A stretch of 64,000 nt of DNA from Agrobacterium rubi TR3 = NBRC 13261 (GTDB taxonomy: Bacteria > Pseudomonadota > Alphaproteobacteria > Rhizobiales > Rhizobiaceae), in the NCBI RefSeq assembly GCF_000739935.1, contig NZ_BBJU01000024.1, positions 1 to 64,000 on the forward strand. The letters are read 5' to 3'. Within the stretch, counting starts at the first letter, position 1. Each line of letters opens with the position of its first letter. A model generated the notes under the pieces. It saw only the letters and a list, made by a program, of their open reading frames with translations. It made no database searches and was not told the DNA's origin. A program made the position numbers and the translations under genes. Below, piece after piece: positions 26,059 through 34,359 of this stretch.

Positions 26059-27168
26059 TCAAATCACACCCCATGCACGGAAGCTTCCTCTCCCCGTCAC
26101 TTCCCGAACGCCGAGTTCGGCGACGAGATCGAGCGCCGCACGATGGCTAACCTTCAATTCCTTGACTATCATCGACGAGGACACGATCGGTCGCGTCATC
26201 AGCAAGTCCACAACGCGCGGCAAACTGCTGGACGAGCGCTTTCCCTTCAGTTTTCGCTCGAGGTGCTCCCTCGCCTGTCCCAGCCGAATGACTTCCTTCA
26301 TGGCCAGTTCAGCGCTGCTCGCCATTGCATCCAGCCCGGCAAGCACTCGTGATACGCGATTGTGTGATCGCCGCCGTTCCCGCGGCACAGCTTTAAGACC
26401 GGAGCAGATGCCAAACAGGTGCGAGGACACCTTTCCGCGCACCCGGAAATATGAATTCACGAGTTGGGTACCAAGCCAATGCTGCCGCTGCAATGGCTCC
26501 ATGCTTTCCCATGCGTCCCATATCACTGCGGCCGCCAAGGTAGTCGGCAAGGCGTCAGCCTGAGCCAGAACCGCTCTCCAAGCCGAAAGGCGCCCTTCCT
26601 CGTCCCATCCCGGATCCCGGACAACGAGCTCACCGACCATCAGAGGATCCGCCTTGCTGCCCTCCACCGTTACCACCGCTTCGAGTGCGCGGGTCGACCG
26701 ATCAAGAACTGCATCGATTTCGGCCATCTCCGCGGCGAAACAGTTGTCCTCTTCGTTCAGCGTCAGTTCGGCGGGCAAGGGCGATCTCCCCTTCCCTACC
26801 GACTCTCGTTCCGCAGAGCCCTCTGACCGCCCCACCAGGTTTACGATCCCAGCCCTGCTCGTCGCCCAGTCAGGGTCAGCTTTTTCGATGCGCCGCCGCG
26901 CTCTCAGGATCGAATGTGCGATGGTGATTTCGTGGGTCGGGGTACGCACATCCCGATTTGCGTCGTGGAGAACGAGATCCTCGATGTGGACAAGCTCGCC
27001 TGCGATCCACATGCTTGCGGCCGCCTCGGTGAAGTGAGACCTTTCGGTAAAGCCCTGCCTGACGGGGCTGCGACGAACAATTTCGTCCAGACGCGCGATT
27101 TGATCTTCTGCCCTTGCGATAGCCGGAAGCAGCACTGTCAAAGGCAAATCGCCAATTTCATATCTCAT
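26059..27168 (-). CDS. Rhizobial plasmid DUF1612-type protein with C-terminal helix-turn-helix
   Basis: The 369-residue protein resembles the RHE_PE00001-like (DUF1612) family often found on rhizobial plasmids: RAEDQIARLDEIVRRSPVRQGFTERSHFTEAAASMWIAGELVHIEDLVLHD at the N-terminus and a C-terminal helix-turn-helix (SSSMIVKELKVSHRAALDLVAELGVREVTGRGSFRAWGV). These families often sit beside resolvases or replication genes. Its molecular role is not known; DNA binding is likely from the C-terminal part. It is convergent with the helicase gene and divergent from the recombinase. Confidence 0.75.
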   Translation of the reverse strand: MRYEIGDLPLTVLLPAIARAEDQIARLDEIVRRSPVRQGFTERSHFTEAAASMWIAGELVHIEDLVLHDANRDVRTPTHEITIAHSILRARRRIEKADPDWATSRAGIVNLVGRSEGSAERESVGKGRSPLPAELTLNEEDNCFAAEMAEIDAVLDRSTRALEAVVTVEGSKADPLMVGELVVRDPGWDEEGRLSAWRAVLAQADALPTTLAAAVIWDAWESMEPLQRQHWLGTQLVNSYFRVRGKVSSHLFGICSGLKAVPRERRRSHNRVSRVLAGLDAMASSAELAMKEVIRLGQAREHLERKLKGKRSSSSLPRVVDLLMTRPIVSSSMIVKELKVSHRAALDLVAELGVREVTGRGSFRAWGVI

Positions 27169-27450
27169 TGTTTTAACGTATCTATTTAGACCATCTTGAA
27201 GCTATAATAGCATACACTTCAATCATAGCAGATACTTTTTCTCGCGCGCGTACTATTTAGAGCTGCCAAGGCGTTCGAACTGTACAGGATTAGCGCCGAT
27301 GGACGTGACATCGATGAAAACCACTGTTTTCCAGCCACTTGCGACGTGTTTACTTTGACTCCAAAGGACCAAGAGACGTTTACAAACGATCGTTTATCCT
27401 TATCCTCTACGTTTGGAAAAATGCTCTTTAACACTCCTCAGGCACTGCAA

Positions 27451-28392
27451 ATGGCTGCTAACACCAAGAATAAGGCTTCCCGTCGACCACAGGGCCGGCT
27501 GATCGGCTATGCACGCGTGTCTACGGACGAGCAAGCGACGGAAGCCCAGGAAATCGATTTGCGATCGGCGGGGTGCGATATGATCGTCCAAGAACACGGA
27601 TCCGGCGCCTCCCGTGCCCGGCCTGCCCTTTCCAAACTCGTTCGCGAGATCGTCGCCGGCGACACGCTTGTTGTGGTACGGCTTGATCGTTTGGCGCGCT
27701 CGGTCAGCCATCTGCTTGAGGTTATCGAGGATCTGACGGTGAAGGGCGCGCATTTCCGGTCGTTGCGCGATCCCATCGACACGTCGACGCCGCAGGGAAT
27801 GTTTTCCCTTCAGGTTCTCGGCGCCGTGGCGCAGCTCGAACGCGCGCTCATTTCCGAACGAACGAAGGCGGGTATCCGGGCAGCCAAGTCCAAGGGAAAG
27901 CTTTCCGGCAACCCCGGCATCCGGGAAAAACGCCCCGAGGTGTTGGCCAGGATGACCGCGGCCCAGAAAGCGGCATATGGCGATCGCATCCAGGCCTCGG
28001 CGAACCAATGGCTTCCGACCGTTCGGCGCATGCGGCCGGATCACACATGGGACGACATCGCACGAGTGCTCAAGCAGCGCGGCCTCGAATGGACGCCAGA
28101 ACGTCTTCGCCGAGCTGTGAAGTGGATGGTGTCTGAACGCATGGCGGATCCGGCGCTGCTGAAAAAATCTCTGCCCCGTCTTCCCGAAGACCGCCTGATG
28201 ACGCTTGTGGCTGGCATTCATTCTTCGAACCCGGACCTCAAGCTTCGTGAGATCGCTGTCCAGCTTGAAAGATTGCACGAACGTACGCCGCGCGGTGGAT
28301 CCAAATGGTCGCCCTCGTCCGTCAAGAACCTGATCGATCGCGCCCGACGTTCCGGGTTGATCACCGAGGTCGACATCGCGGCGGCTGAATAG
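27451..28392 (+). CDS. Serine recombinase/resolvase
   Basis: The protein (313 residues from ATG 27451; in-frame starts at 27346 and 27421 are also open) has the catalytic domain of small serine recombinases: IGYARVSTDEQ with the nucleophile Ser, VVRLDRLARSVSHLLEV, and ERALISERTKAG. A C-terminal extension with a helix-turn-helix-like stretch follows, longer than in Tn3 resolvase. It sits next to repC, tail to tail, with 8 bases between stops. A role in resolving plasmid multimers is likely. No transposase or inverted repeats are seen near it. Confidence 0.85.
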   Translation: MAANTKNKASRRPQGRLIGYARVSTDEQATEAQEIDLRSAGCDMIVQEHGSGASRARPALSKLVREIVAGDTLVVVRLDRLARSVSHLLEVIEDLTVKGAHFRSLRDPIDTSTPQGMFSLQVLGAVAQLERALISERTKAGIRAAKSKGKLSGNPGIREKRPEVLARMTAAQKAAYGDRIQASANQWLPTVRRMRPDHTWDDIARVLKQRGLEWTPERLRRAVKWMVSERMADPALLKKSLPRLPEDRLMTLVAGIHSSNPDLKLREIAVQLERLHERTPRGGSKWSPSSVKNLIDRARRSGLITEVDIAAAE

Positions 28393-28400
28393 CGAGGGGA

Positions 28401-29720
28401 TCACCATGATCTCGGCTTTCGCAGGTTTTTCAGCAGCGATTCCGATACGTGGAGGCGGCTGTCATCCTCGACCTCCTCATCAGTTCGCGGCTTTCCAGCG
28501 CCGGCTGCATTCTTCTGCTCGTCCAGCTTCGCCCGGAGCAACGCCATAACCATCGGCCAAGTCGAAAACTTCCCGTCCTTGGCCCGGTCGGTCAGGCTTC
28601 GGAGATAACCGCCGGCGTTGTTGATCTGACCGGCCCGCTGATAGATTGACGCCAGCGTGATCGCAGCGTGTTGCTCGCCCATGGTTTCGCGGGCCTCCCG
28701 CCAGGCGCTCGGACTAATCCCCAGCATCGGCCGGGCAAGCTCAGCCGCCGCCAGCAAGTCCCGCCAATGCCGGATTGTCCCTCCCTGGGCCAGTTCCTGA
28801 ATTTCGGGGCAGGCATCCATCACTATCCCCAAAGGCAGCTCGCGTTTCGGCAAGCTCCGCACCTTGTCGGTTTCCGCAACGCTGCCGCCCGCTTCTACAT
28901 TTTTTCCAGAGCCGTATTCAGATTCAGATTTAGAGTCTGGTTTTGAATTCTGTTTGTGGCGACCGAAATGGGACTCATTGCCGTCCAGTTTCATTGTTTT
29001 TGCAAATGATTCCAATACGTCACGTATCTCGGTGCAGAGATCCTGAAGTTCGTGACCAATACTCTCGACAAGCTGACGGGGTGCAGAGCGCGGCAAGCGG
29101 CCGATGATCCCCTGATAGGTCTGTGTAACTCTTCCCCAGTCTCCGGGAACGCCTTCTTCGACGCCAGTCTCGATCATTTTGACGATGTCGCGGCGAAGCA
29201 GAGTCAGCCGTTCCTTGGAGACCCGGAAGGCCTTCTTTTCAGCTTGCACCGCCTGGGCCAAATCTCGGAACTCTTCGGCCCGCGCTACGATCGGCGACAG
29301 ATCGAAGCCGTAGGCCTGCTCGATCTCCCCTCCCCTTCCCTTGCGAGCGAATCGCTTGCCGTTGGGACTGTCGCGGCGAATGATGAGCCCGCAATCAACC
29401 AGTACGGCAAGATGCCGGCGCAGTGTCGTGGCGGGCATGCCGTTGGCGCGAGCCATCAGCTGCTCGTTAGAAGGCCATACGACCAGTTCGGCGCCACCAG
29501 TCAAGGTGGTCTCCGGGTAAAACGTCAACAGCGCGTTCAGGATCGAGAGCGAGCGGTCCGTGGCTCCGATCAGTTCCCGGGATTCACGGATGTGCTGGAA
29601 GACCTGCCATTTGTTGGCGACAGCGTCTGATGCGACCGCTTTTGCGACCATCTGGCTTGCAAGATGGCCGAGTGTCATCGGCCGCCGCCCAAAGGACGTC
29701 GTTGAGATATGCGTCTGCAT
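28401..29720 (-). CDS. repC: Replication initiator RepC
   Basis: The 439-residue protein is the RepC of a repABC replicon: FGRRPMTLGHLASQMVAKAV near the N-terminus, a winged-helix region (LMARANGMPATTLRRHLAVLVDCGLIIRRDSPNGKRFARKG) and the conserved C-terminal part LPLGIVMDACPEIQELAQGGTIRHWRDLLAAAELARPMLGISPSAW. RepC starts replication at an origin inside its own coding sequence. It is the last gene of the operon. Its synthesis is held down by the antisense RNA in the repB-repC spacer. ATG 29720 was chosen for the usual RepC N-terminus. Confidence 0.95.
   Translation of the reverse strand: MQTHISTTSFGRRPMTLGHLASQMVAKAVASDAVANKWQVFQHIRESRELIGATDRSLSILNALLTFYPETTLTGGAELVVWPSNEQLMARANGMPATTLRRHLAVLVDCGLIIRRDSPNGKRFARKGRGGEIEQAYGFDLSPIVARAEEFRDLAQAVQAEKKAFRVSKERLTLLRRDIVKMIETGVEEGVPGDWGRVTQTYQGIIGRLPRSAPRQLVESIGHELQDLCTEIRDVLESFAKTMKLDGNESHFGRHKQNSKPDSKSESEYGSGKNVEAGGSVAETDKVRSLPKRELPLGIVMDACPEIQELAQGGTIRHWRDLLAAAELARPMLGISPSAWREARETMGEQHAAITLASIYQRAGQINNAGGYLRSLTDRAKDGKFSTWPMVMALLRAKLDEQKNAAGAGKPRTDEEVEDDSRLHVSESLLKNLRKPRSW
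28890..29010. other. Probable replication origin (oriV) region inside repC
   Basis: A locally AT-rich stretch in the middle of repC (around 28898-29005, with runs such as TTTTTTCC and ATTCAGATTCAGATTTAGAG) contrasts with its GC-rich surroundings. For repABC plasmids the origin is known to lie within repC in an AT-rich segment, so this is the best candidate. Exact borders cannot be set by eye. Confidence 0.5.
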
Positions 29721-29787
29721 TTCCTTTTACCTTTTGTTAGGCAATAGAAATCCGCCCGTCGAAATGACGCTTTCCCTTACGGGACCC

Positions 29788-29876
29788 TTGACTACGATTT
29801 CTGGAAATGCGATTCTCTTAGCTGCGAGACTACAGAGAAGGTCTTCCGGAACGCCGTTTCGGGGGCCTTTTTCTTT
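29788..29876 (+). ncRNA. repE: Antisense copy-control RNA (incA/ctRNA, RepE type)
   Basis: The spacer between repB and repC (29721-29934) carries, on the strand opposite to the rep genes, a promoter TTGACT (29788-29793), exactly 17 bases, then GATTCT (29811-29816). About 55 bases further a GC-rich hairpin (CCGGAACGCCGTTTCGG) ends in CCTTTTTCTTTT (29866-29877). The RNA, about 29822-29876, matches ctRNAs of repABC plasmids in size and place. These pair with the repC leader and block RepC synthesis, giving incompatibility. Confidence 0.8.
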
Positions 29877-29934
29877 TGCGGTGAGAGCCAGTCCATCTCA
29901 ATCGAGCGAAGCTTTGAATTGGATGAAACCCTGG

Positions 29935-30945
29935 CTATTGGTCGAGCTTGCCTCCTCCGGTTGTTTCAATAAATTGGGCGTACAGACTATCCAACTGGTC
30001 AGCGACATATTCGCCAAAAGTTGGCACCAGTCTCTCGTCGAAAACCAGAGCTGTTCGTCCGGTTTCTTGTCGGATCGTCGCAGCCTTTTTCCCCTTTGGC
30101 GTGCTCCAGGCCCTTACCTTTTTTGGAGCCTTAGCGGGCGGCTTTGAAACGGCGTTAAAAATGAGGGCAAAGCGGGCATCGCTATCGGAGTGCTTGAACT
30201 GCTCTGACTCAAGCACCGCTTCGATTGCGTCCGTTGCCTTGGCCTTCCCAAGCCCCTCGGCAAGTGCGACCCAACGCGATCGACCCGCTTTCGACGCTGG
30301 ACCAATTTGCGTGGCAAGGTTCAGCGGTATGCCCCTGGCTACCGTTATGTAGCGGCTGAGGTCGGCCTTGTCAGTGGAAAGCGCGGCAATGATGGTGGCC
30401 CGATCAAAACCCGCATCTTCGAGGCGCAGGGCGAAGAGAGCCTTCTCAATGAACGAGAGGTCAGCACGGTCAAGATTTTCGCGGCCCTGGGCCACGACCA
30501 GTTCACGGTCCGTGAGATTTCGGACAATTGCAGAAACCTCTCTGCGCAGATTTACTGCCGCGCGCAGTCGCCGCCTTCCATATACGATTTGATATCGACC
30601 GGCAGCCTCAGGATGCGGTCTGACAAGAATCGGCACCTGCTGCCCCTCCTGCGAAATGCTCGCCTCAAGCTGCTCGAACTTCGGATCGACGTCCGCGGGC
30701 AGCCGATCCGCGATCGGCGACCCGTCGATCATGGATGGATCCAGGAACACGACGGCTTCGCCCGCAGCCAGTTGATCCTGCAGCCGAGCTGCAGCTTTTG
30801 CTCCCTCGGCCATCTCTTGCAATGACGAACCCATGGCCGAAATCGCTCCGGTACGAACACGAACGGCTGACTTGTCGACTGCTGTTCTATCGGTCGCAGG
30901 TTGCTTCTTGAGAAACAAGGAGTCGATTGCGTCTTTACGGCTCAT
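29935..30945 (-). CDS. repB: Partition protein RepB (ParB family)
   Basis: The protein (336 residues) starts at ATG 30945, MSRKDAIDSLFLKK, the usual RepB N-terminus; the frame is open further upstream only because it runs through a parS site. It has the ParB core (FEQLEASISQEGQQVPILVRPHPEAAGRYQIVYGRRRLRAA) and a helix-turn-helix (ATIIAALSTDKADLSRYITVARGIP). RepB binds parS and, with RepA, segregates the plasmid and represses the operon. It lies between repD/parS and the antisense RNA. Confidence 0.94.
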   Translation of the reverse strand: MSRKDAIDSLFLKKQPATDRTAVDKSAVRVRTGAISAMGSSLQEMAEGAKAAARLQDQLAAGEAVVFLDPSMIDGSPIADRLPADVDPKFEQLEASISQEGQQVPILVRPHPEAAGRYQIVYGRRRLRAAVNLRREVSAIVRNLTDRELVVAQGRENLDRADLSFIEKALFALRLEDAGFDRATIIAALSTDKADLSRYITVARGIPLNLATQIGPASKAGRSRWVALAEGLGKAKATDAIEAVLESEQFKHSDSDARFALIFNAVSKPPAKAPKKVRAWSTPKGKKAATIRQETGRTALVFDERLVPTFGEYVADQLDSLYAQFIETTGGGKLDQ

Positions 30946-31190
30946 AATGTCGGCCTCTTGGTTTTGGGTGCGTGCCGTCGGATTTTTGATTGCACACGCG
31001 CCTGGTTGGGAGCTCCCAACAGGAAAAGGCGACTGAGCCCTGGCCAACTAGCTAGGGGCATACGTCGGTGTCTCAAACCAACGCGATATTTCCAGCTCCC
31101 GTTTCCCAGTGGGCGATTCAACACATCACGGTTGGGAGCTCCCAACAGCCCCACGGGAAGCGCGCCACCCATCATCATGCTCGCCCCCAC
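30942..31190 (-). CDS. repD: RepD-like small protein spanning both parS sites
   Basis: An 82-residue open frame overlaps the end of repA (31175) and the start of repB (30945), as repD does in octopine Ti plasmids. Both parS palindromes lie inside it and each is read as LLGAPN, giving a repeated hexapeptide. The ATG lies inside the repA end. Whether a protein is made is unproven here; the frame could be open because of the parS repeats. Confidence 0.55.
   Translation of the reverse strand: MGASMMMGGALPVGLLGAPNRDVLNRPLGNGSWKYRVGLRHRRMPLASWPGLSRLFLLGAPNQARVQSKIRRHAPKTKRPTL
31005..31020. repeat. parS site 1
   Basis: The 16-bp palindrome GTTGGGAGCTCCCAAC fits the rhizobial plasmid parS form GTTNNNNGCNNNNAAC. 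It lies 60 bases before repB. RepB should bind here for partition and for repression together with RepA. Confidence 0.88.
31131..31146. repeat. parS site 2
   Basis: A second exact copy of GTTGGGAGCTCCCAAC, 126 bases from the first and also inside the repA-repB gap. Two identical 16-bp palindromes in this position strongly support a partition centromere. Confidence 0.88.
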
Positions 31191-32410
31191 GCAGTCTTGA
31201 TCAAAGCCTCGATCTCGGAGTTCACGGCATCCAAAGATTCCATCGCCCGGTCGTATGTCGAGCGCGTAAGGTTCTCTCGCCCTATCTCATAGAGGGTCTG
31301 CTTGGTTAAACCGGCATCAGACACCGCTGCCGACTTGACCATAGGATTTGTAAGGACGTGATCCTCGAACATGTTGCGCAGCAGTGCCGCCACTTTCGTC
31401 TGCGGCGCGTCCTGGGGTTCATAGCGCGTCAAGAGATAGCGTATGAAATCGTACTGGAGATTGCCCCCCGCCTCTTTCACGACACCCAGAAGGTCGCGTG
31501 TCATGAGGAGAAACTGGCTCATGGAAGCGATATCCAGCATCTGAGGATGTACGGTGATTACCATTGATGTTGCAGCACACAACCCGCTGAGAGTCAGAAA
31601 CCCAAGCTGAGGAGGGCAGTCGATGACCACGACATCGTAATCGTCGGCGACCTCATCAAAGGCTTGGGCCACGCGAGTGAAGAACAATCCGTCGCGCGTA
31701 CCTTTGTCAGTCAATGCTTTCGGGGTGGTATGCTCGAACTCCATAAGCTCGAGATTTCCAGGAACAAGGTGAAGACCATCAAAATACGTCGGTCGGATCA
31801 CATCTCGCAACGGACGACGTGTCTCGTCATACCGAATAGCCGCATAGAGCGTTTCGTTTGCACCGACATCAGTTTCTGGCAGAACGCCGAGGAGTGCTGA
31901 AAGACTAGCCTGCGGATCGAGATCGACTGCGAGAACCCTGTAACCTTGCAACGCCAGATACTGTGCAAGATGAGCGGACGTCGTCGTCTTCCCAGAGCCA
32001 CCTTTGAAGTTGGTTACGGCAATGACTTGCAAATGCTCAGAACCTCGGCGATGAGGCACAAAATCAATGCTTTCACGTCCTCGAGTCGAGCCGGCAAGCA
32101 TCTGCCGGATTTCATTTATCTGACCGAGGGTGTAAAAGCGCCGCCCGTTGCTGGCGAGTTCAGGTTGCGGCCCTTCGCCAGCCAGTGTCATCTTGCGAAG
32201 CGTCGAGTCAGATATTTTCATCAAACGTGCGGCTTCACCCGAGGTAAATTTGCGCAAGCTCTTGTGTGATGTCGGAGGAAACAAAGCCTCGCTCATCGCT
32301 TGAAGCTGAGAGCTGAGCTGCTCAGCATGCTCACCAATGGTGACATCTACCGACGGGCGATCATTTCGGGATATGGCAGCGGCTTTGCTCACGGTGTAAT
32401 CTCTTGTCAC
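31175..32410 (-). CDS. repA: Partition ATPase RepA (ParA family)
   Basis: The 411-residue protein has an N-terminal DNA-binding part (FTSGEAARLMKISDSTLRKM, about residues 54-73) and a ParA ATPase domain with the deviant Walker A NFKGGSGKTTTSAHLAQYL, then VLAVDLDPQASLS and VVVIDCPPQLGF. RepA drives plasmid segregation and represses the repABC operon. It is the first gene of the operon and diverges from traI, whose tra boxes lie in the shared promoter region, so quorum sensing can also raise rep transcription. Confidence 0.95.
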   Translation of the reverse strand: MTRDYTVSKAAAISRNDRPSVDVTIGEHAEQLSSQLQAMSEALFPPTSHKSLRKFTSGEAARLMKISDSTLRKMTLAGEGPQPELASNGRRFYTLGQINEIRQMLAGSTRGRESIDFVPHRRGSEHLQVIAVTNFKGGSGKTTTSAHLAQYLALQGYRVLAVDLDPQASLSALLGVLPETDVGANETLYAAIRYDETRRPLRDVIRPTYFDGLHLVPGNLELMEFEHTTPKALTDKGTRDGLFFTRVAQAFDEVADDYDVVVIDCPPQLGFLTLSGLCAATSMVITVHPQMLDIASMSQFLLMTRDLLGVVKEAGGNLQYDFIRYLLTRYEPQDAPQTKVAALLRNMFEDHVLTNPMVKSAAVSDAGLTKQTLYEIGRENLTRSTYDRAMESLDAVNSEIEALIKTAWGRA

Positions 32411-32588
32411 GGTTAATTGGCGCGTATTGCCATTTATCCGTGACGATTACCTAATGCGGGTGAGGTTGCAAGACGTTTTTGGTTAATGAAAGGTTACGCC
32501 CGTTTCAATCGAAATCACACTAAATGCCGATTCTTCAAATGCTATCTGTGAGTTAGACCGATTCTCTTCTTCTGTGCGACGTGGCACC

Positions 32589-32606
32589 AAGTGCAGATTC
32601 GCACAA
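32589..32606. promoter_or_regulatory. tra box 1 (TraR operator)
   Basis: AAGTGCAGATTCGCACAA is an 18-bp dyad close to the tra box consensus (GTGCAGAT core and GCAC on the other arm). It lies centrally between repA and traI, where TraR-AHL activates rep promoters on related plasmids. Confidence 0.8.
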
Positions 32607-32679
32607 CCTTGATGGTGTCTGGCCGGCCTCACCCGCTCGCATTTCGCGCCCTGGAACGCCGACTCGGTAGAATCACCTG

Positions 32680-32697
32680 AGGTGCAAATCTGCACGT
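32680..32697. promoter_or_regulatory. tra box 2 (TraR operator)
   Basis: AGGTGCAAATCTGCACGT is an almost perfect dyad (GTGCA/TGCAC) matching the tra box. It lies 59 bases before the traI start and should activate the traI-trb operon when TraR carries its signal. Confidence 0.85.
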
Positions 32698-32725
32698 AGG
32701 CAAACGCGCCGTGAGATGATTTCTG

Positions 32726-32748
32726 TCCGCATGACCTGTTCATGCGGA
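32726..32748 (+). promoter_or_regulatory. Hairpin that covers the traI ribosome binding site
   Basis: TCCGCATGA (32726-32734) and TCATGCGGA (32740-32748) are exact complements around a 5-base loop. The right arm contains the GGAG (32746-32749) that serves ATG 32756. In mRNA the stem would hide the ribosome binding site. Role in control is inference. Confidence 0.65.
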
Positions 32749-32755
32749 GATCATG

Positions 32756-33391
32756 ATGCGGATACTGACAGTCTCGCCGGACCAATACGAACGTAATCGA
32801 AGCTTCCTCAAACAAATGCACCGTCTTCGCGCGACGGTGTTCGGCGGCCGCCTGGAATGGGAAGTCTCCATTACAGAAGGGGAAGAGCGCGACCAGTACG
32901 ATGGTTACAAGCCAACCTACCTTCTGGCGATTACCGATAGTGGACTTGTCGCAGGCTGCGCCCGTCTTCTTCCGGCTTTCGGCCCTACGATGCTGGAGCA
33001 GACTTTCCCCCAGCTCCTCGAAACGGGTTCGCTCGTCGCGCATTCCGGGATGGTCGAGAGCTCGCGCTTCTGTGTCGATACCGCGCTTGTCTCGCGGAGG
33101 GATGCAAGCCAGTTGCATGTCGCTACGCTCACCCTGTTCGCCGGCATCATCGAATGGTCTATGGCCAATGGCTACAACGAGATCGTCACGGCGACCGATC
33201 TTCGCTTCGAGCGTATCCTGAAGCGGGCGGGCTGGCCTATGCAACGGCTCGGCCAACCGGCCGCAATCAGCAACACCATCGCCATTGCGGGAAGCCTGCG
33301 GGCCGATCGTGCCAGCTTCGAGCAGGTTTGCCCTCCAGGCTATTATTCCATCCCCCGGATCGACGTGGCAGCGATCAGGAGTGCCGCGTGA
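32756..33391 (+). CDS. traI: Acyl-homoserine-lactone synthase TraI
   Basis: The 211-residue protein is a LuxI-family synthase, very like TraI of Ti plasmids: ILTVSPDQYERN, RLRATVFGGRLEW, ERDQYD, GCARLLPAFGPTMLEQTFPQLL and ESSRFCVD, with the conserved Arg, Asp and Glu residues. It makes 3-oxo-octanoyl-homoserine lactone, the TraR ligand. ATG 32756 is preferred to ATG 32753 because GGAG is then 6 bases away. Its stop overlaps the GTG of trbB. The signal-degrading AiiB is encoded at the left end of the window. Confidence 0.95.
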   Translation: MRILTVSPDQYERNRSFLKQMHRLRATVFGGRLEWEVSITEGEERDQYDGYKPTYLLAITDSGLVAGCARLLPAFGPTMLEQTFPQLLETGSLVAHSGMVESSRFCVDTALVSRRDASQLHVATLTLFAGIIEWSMANGYNEIVTATDLRFERILKRAGWPMQRLGQPAAISNTIAIAGSLRADRASFEQVCPPGYYSIPRIDVAAIRSAA

Positions 33392-34359
33392 CCCAGCTGC
33401 GCTCCCATTCGCGTCTGGTACGCAAACTCCAGGACGCCCTCGGCGACCAGCTCTGCGTCGCCCTCGATGATGCGACAGTGGTCGAGATCATGCTGAACCC
33501 CGATGGCAAGCTCTTCATCGAGCGCCTGGGTCATGGGGTTGCCCCCGCAGGCCACCTCAGCCCCGCCGCGGCGGAAGTGATCATTGGCAGCGTCGCCCAC
33601 GCACTGCAATCCGAAGCCGACGACGAGCAGCCGATCATCTCCGGCGAATTGCCAATCGGCGGCCACCGCTTCGAGGGCTTGCTGCCGCCGATCGTTTCCG
33701 GACCGAGCTTCACGATCCGGCGTCGCGCGTCGCGCCTGATCCCGCTCGACGATTATGTGAAGCACAAGATCATGACGGAGGCGCAGGCCTCGGTTCTGCG
33801 CAGCGCGATTGCGTCTCGCATGAACATCGTGATTTCCGGTGGCACGGGCTCGGGAAAGACGACGCTCGCCAATGCAGTCATTGCCGAAATCGTCGCCAAT
33901 GCGCCGGACGACAGGATCGTCATTCTGGAGGACACCGCCGAGATCCAGTGCGCGGCTGAGAACGCCGTTGCGCTCCACACAAGCGACACAATCGATATGG
34001 CTCGGCTTCTCAAGAGTACGATGCGCTTGCGACCCGATCGCATCATCGTCGGCGAGGTCCGCGACGGCGCGGCGCTTACGCTGCTCAAGGCATGGAACAC
34101 CGGGCACCCGGGCGGGGTCACCACCATCCATTCGAATACGGCGATGTCGGCTCTTCGCCGGCTCGAGCAACTGACCGCGGAAGCGAGCCAGCAGCCCATG
34201 CAGGAGGTGATTGGCGAGGCTGTCGATCTGATCGTCTCGATCGAACGAACGGGGAAGGGGAGGCGGGTCCGCGAAGTCATCCACATCGAGGGTTTCGCAA
34301 ACTCCCGTTACCAGACCGAACACTACGCCCAAATCGATGAGGATAGCCATGTCGCGTAA
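33388..34359 (+). CDS. trbB: Conjugal transfer ATPase TrbB
   Basis: The 323-residue VirB11-type secretion ATPase starts at GTG 33388, overlapping the traI stop. Walker A is GGTGSGKT (151-158), followed by an Asp box ([12 protein letters not shown]), Walker B-like [16 protein letters not shown] and a His box ([12 protein letters not shown]). It powers the mating-pair-formation apparatus of Ti plasmid conjugation. It is the first trb gene in the traI-trb operon under tra box control. Confidence 0.95.
   Translation: MTQLRSHSRLVRKLQDALGDQLCVALDDATVVEIMLNPDGKLFIERLGHGVAPAGHLSPAAAEVIIGSVAHALQSEADDEQPIISGELPIGGHRFEGLLPPIVSGPSFTIRRRASRLIPLDDYVKHKIMTEAQASVLRSAIASRMNIVISGGTGSGKTTLANAVIAEIVANAPDDRIVILEDTAEIQCAAENAVALHTSDTIDMARLLKSTMRLRPDRIIVGEVRDGAALTLLKAWNTGHPGGVTTIHSNTAMSALRRLEQLTAEASQQPMQEVIGEAVDLIVSIERTGKGRRVREVIHIEGFANSRYQTEHYAQIDEDSHVA

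Larger units (their letters stand above)
32411..32755. promoter_or_regulatory. Divergent repA / traI control region
   Basis: This gene-free spacer separates repA (leftward) and traI (rightward). It contains two tra boxes and a hairpin over the traI ribosome binding site, listed separately. The repA-proximal half is AT-richer (TTTTTGGTTAATGAAAGG) and should hold the repABC promoters; individual -35/-10 boxes are not called. Confidence 0.75.

Noticed and set aside
26041..27189. Several plus-strand frames opposite the DUF1612-type gene
   Set aside because: All are antisense shadows of a gene with clear protein-like sequence.
27169..28400. Serine recombinase as part of an intact transposon
   Set aside because: No transposase, terminal inverted repeats or target duplications were seen; its place next to repC fits a plasmid resolvase.
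30946..31047. 34-codon extension of RepB
   Set aside because: It runs through a parS palindrome and lacks RepB likeness; ATG 30945 gives the usual N-terminus.
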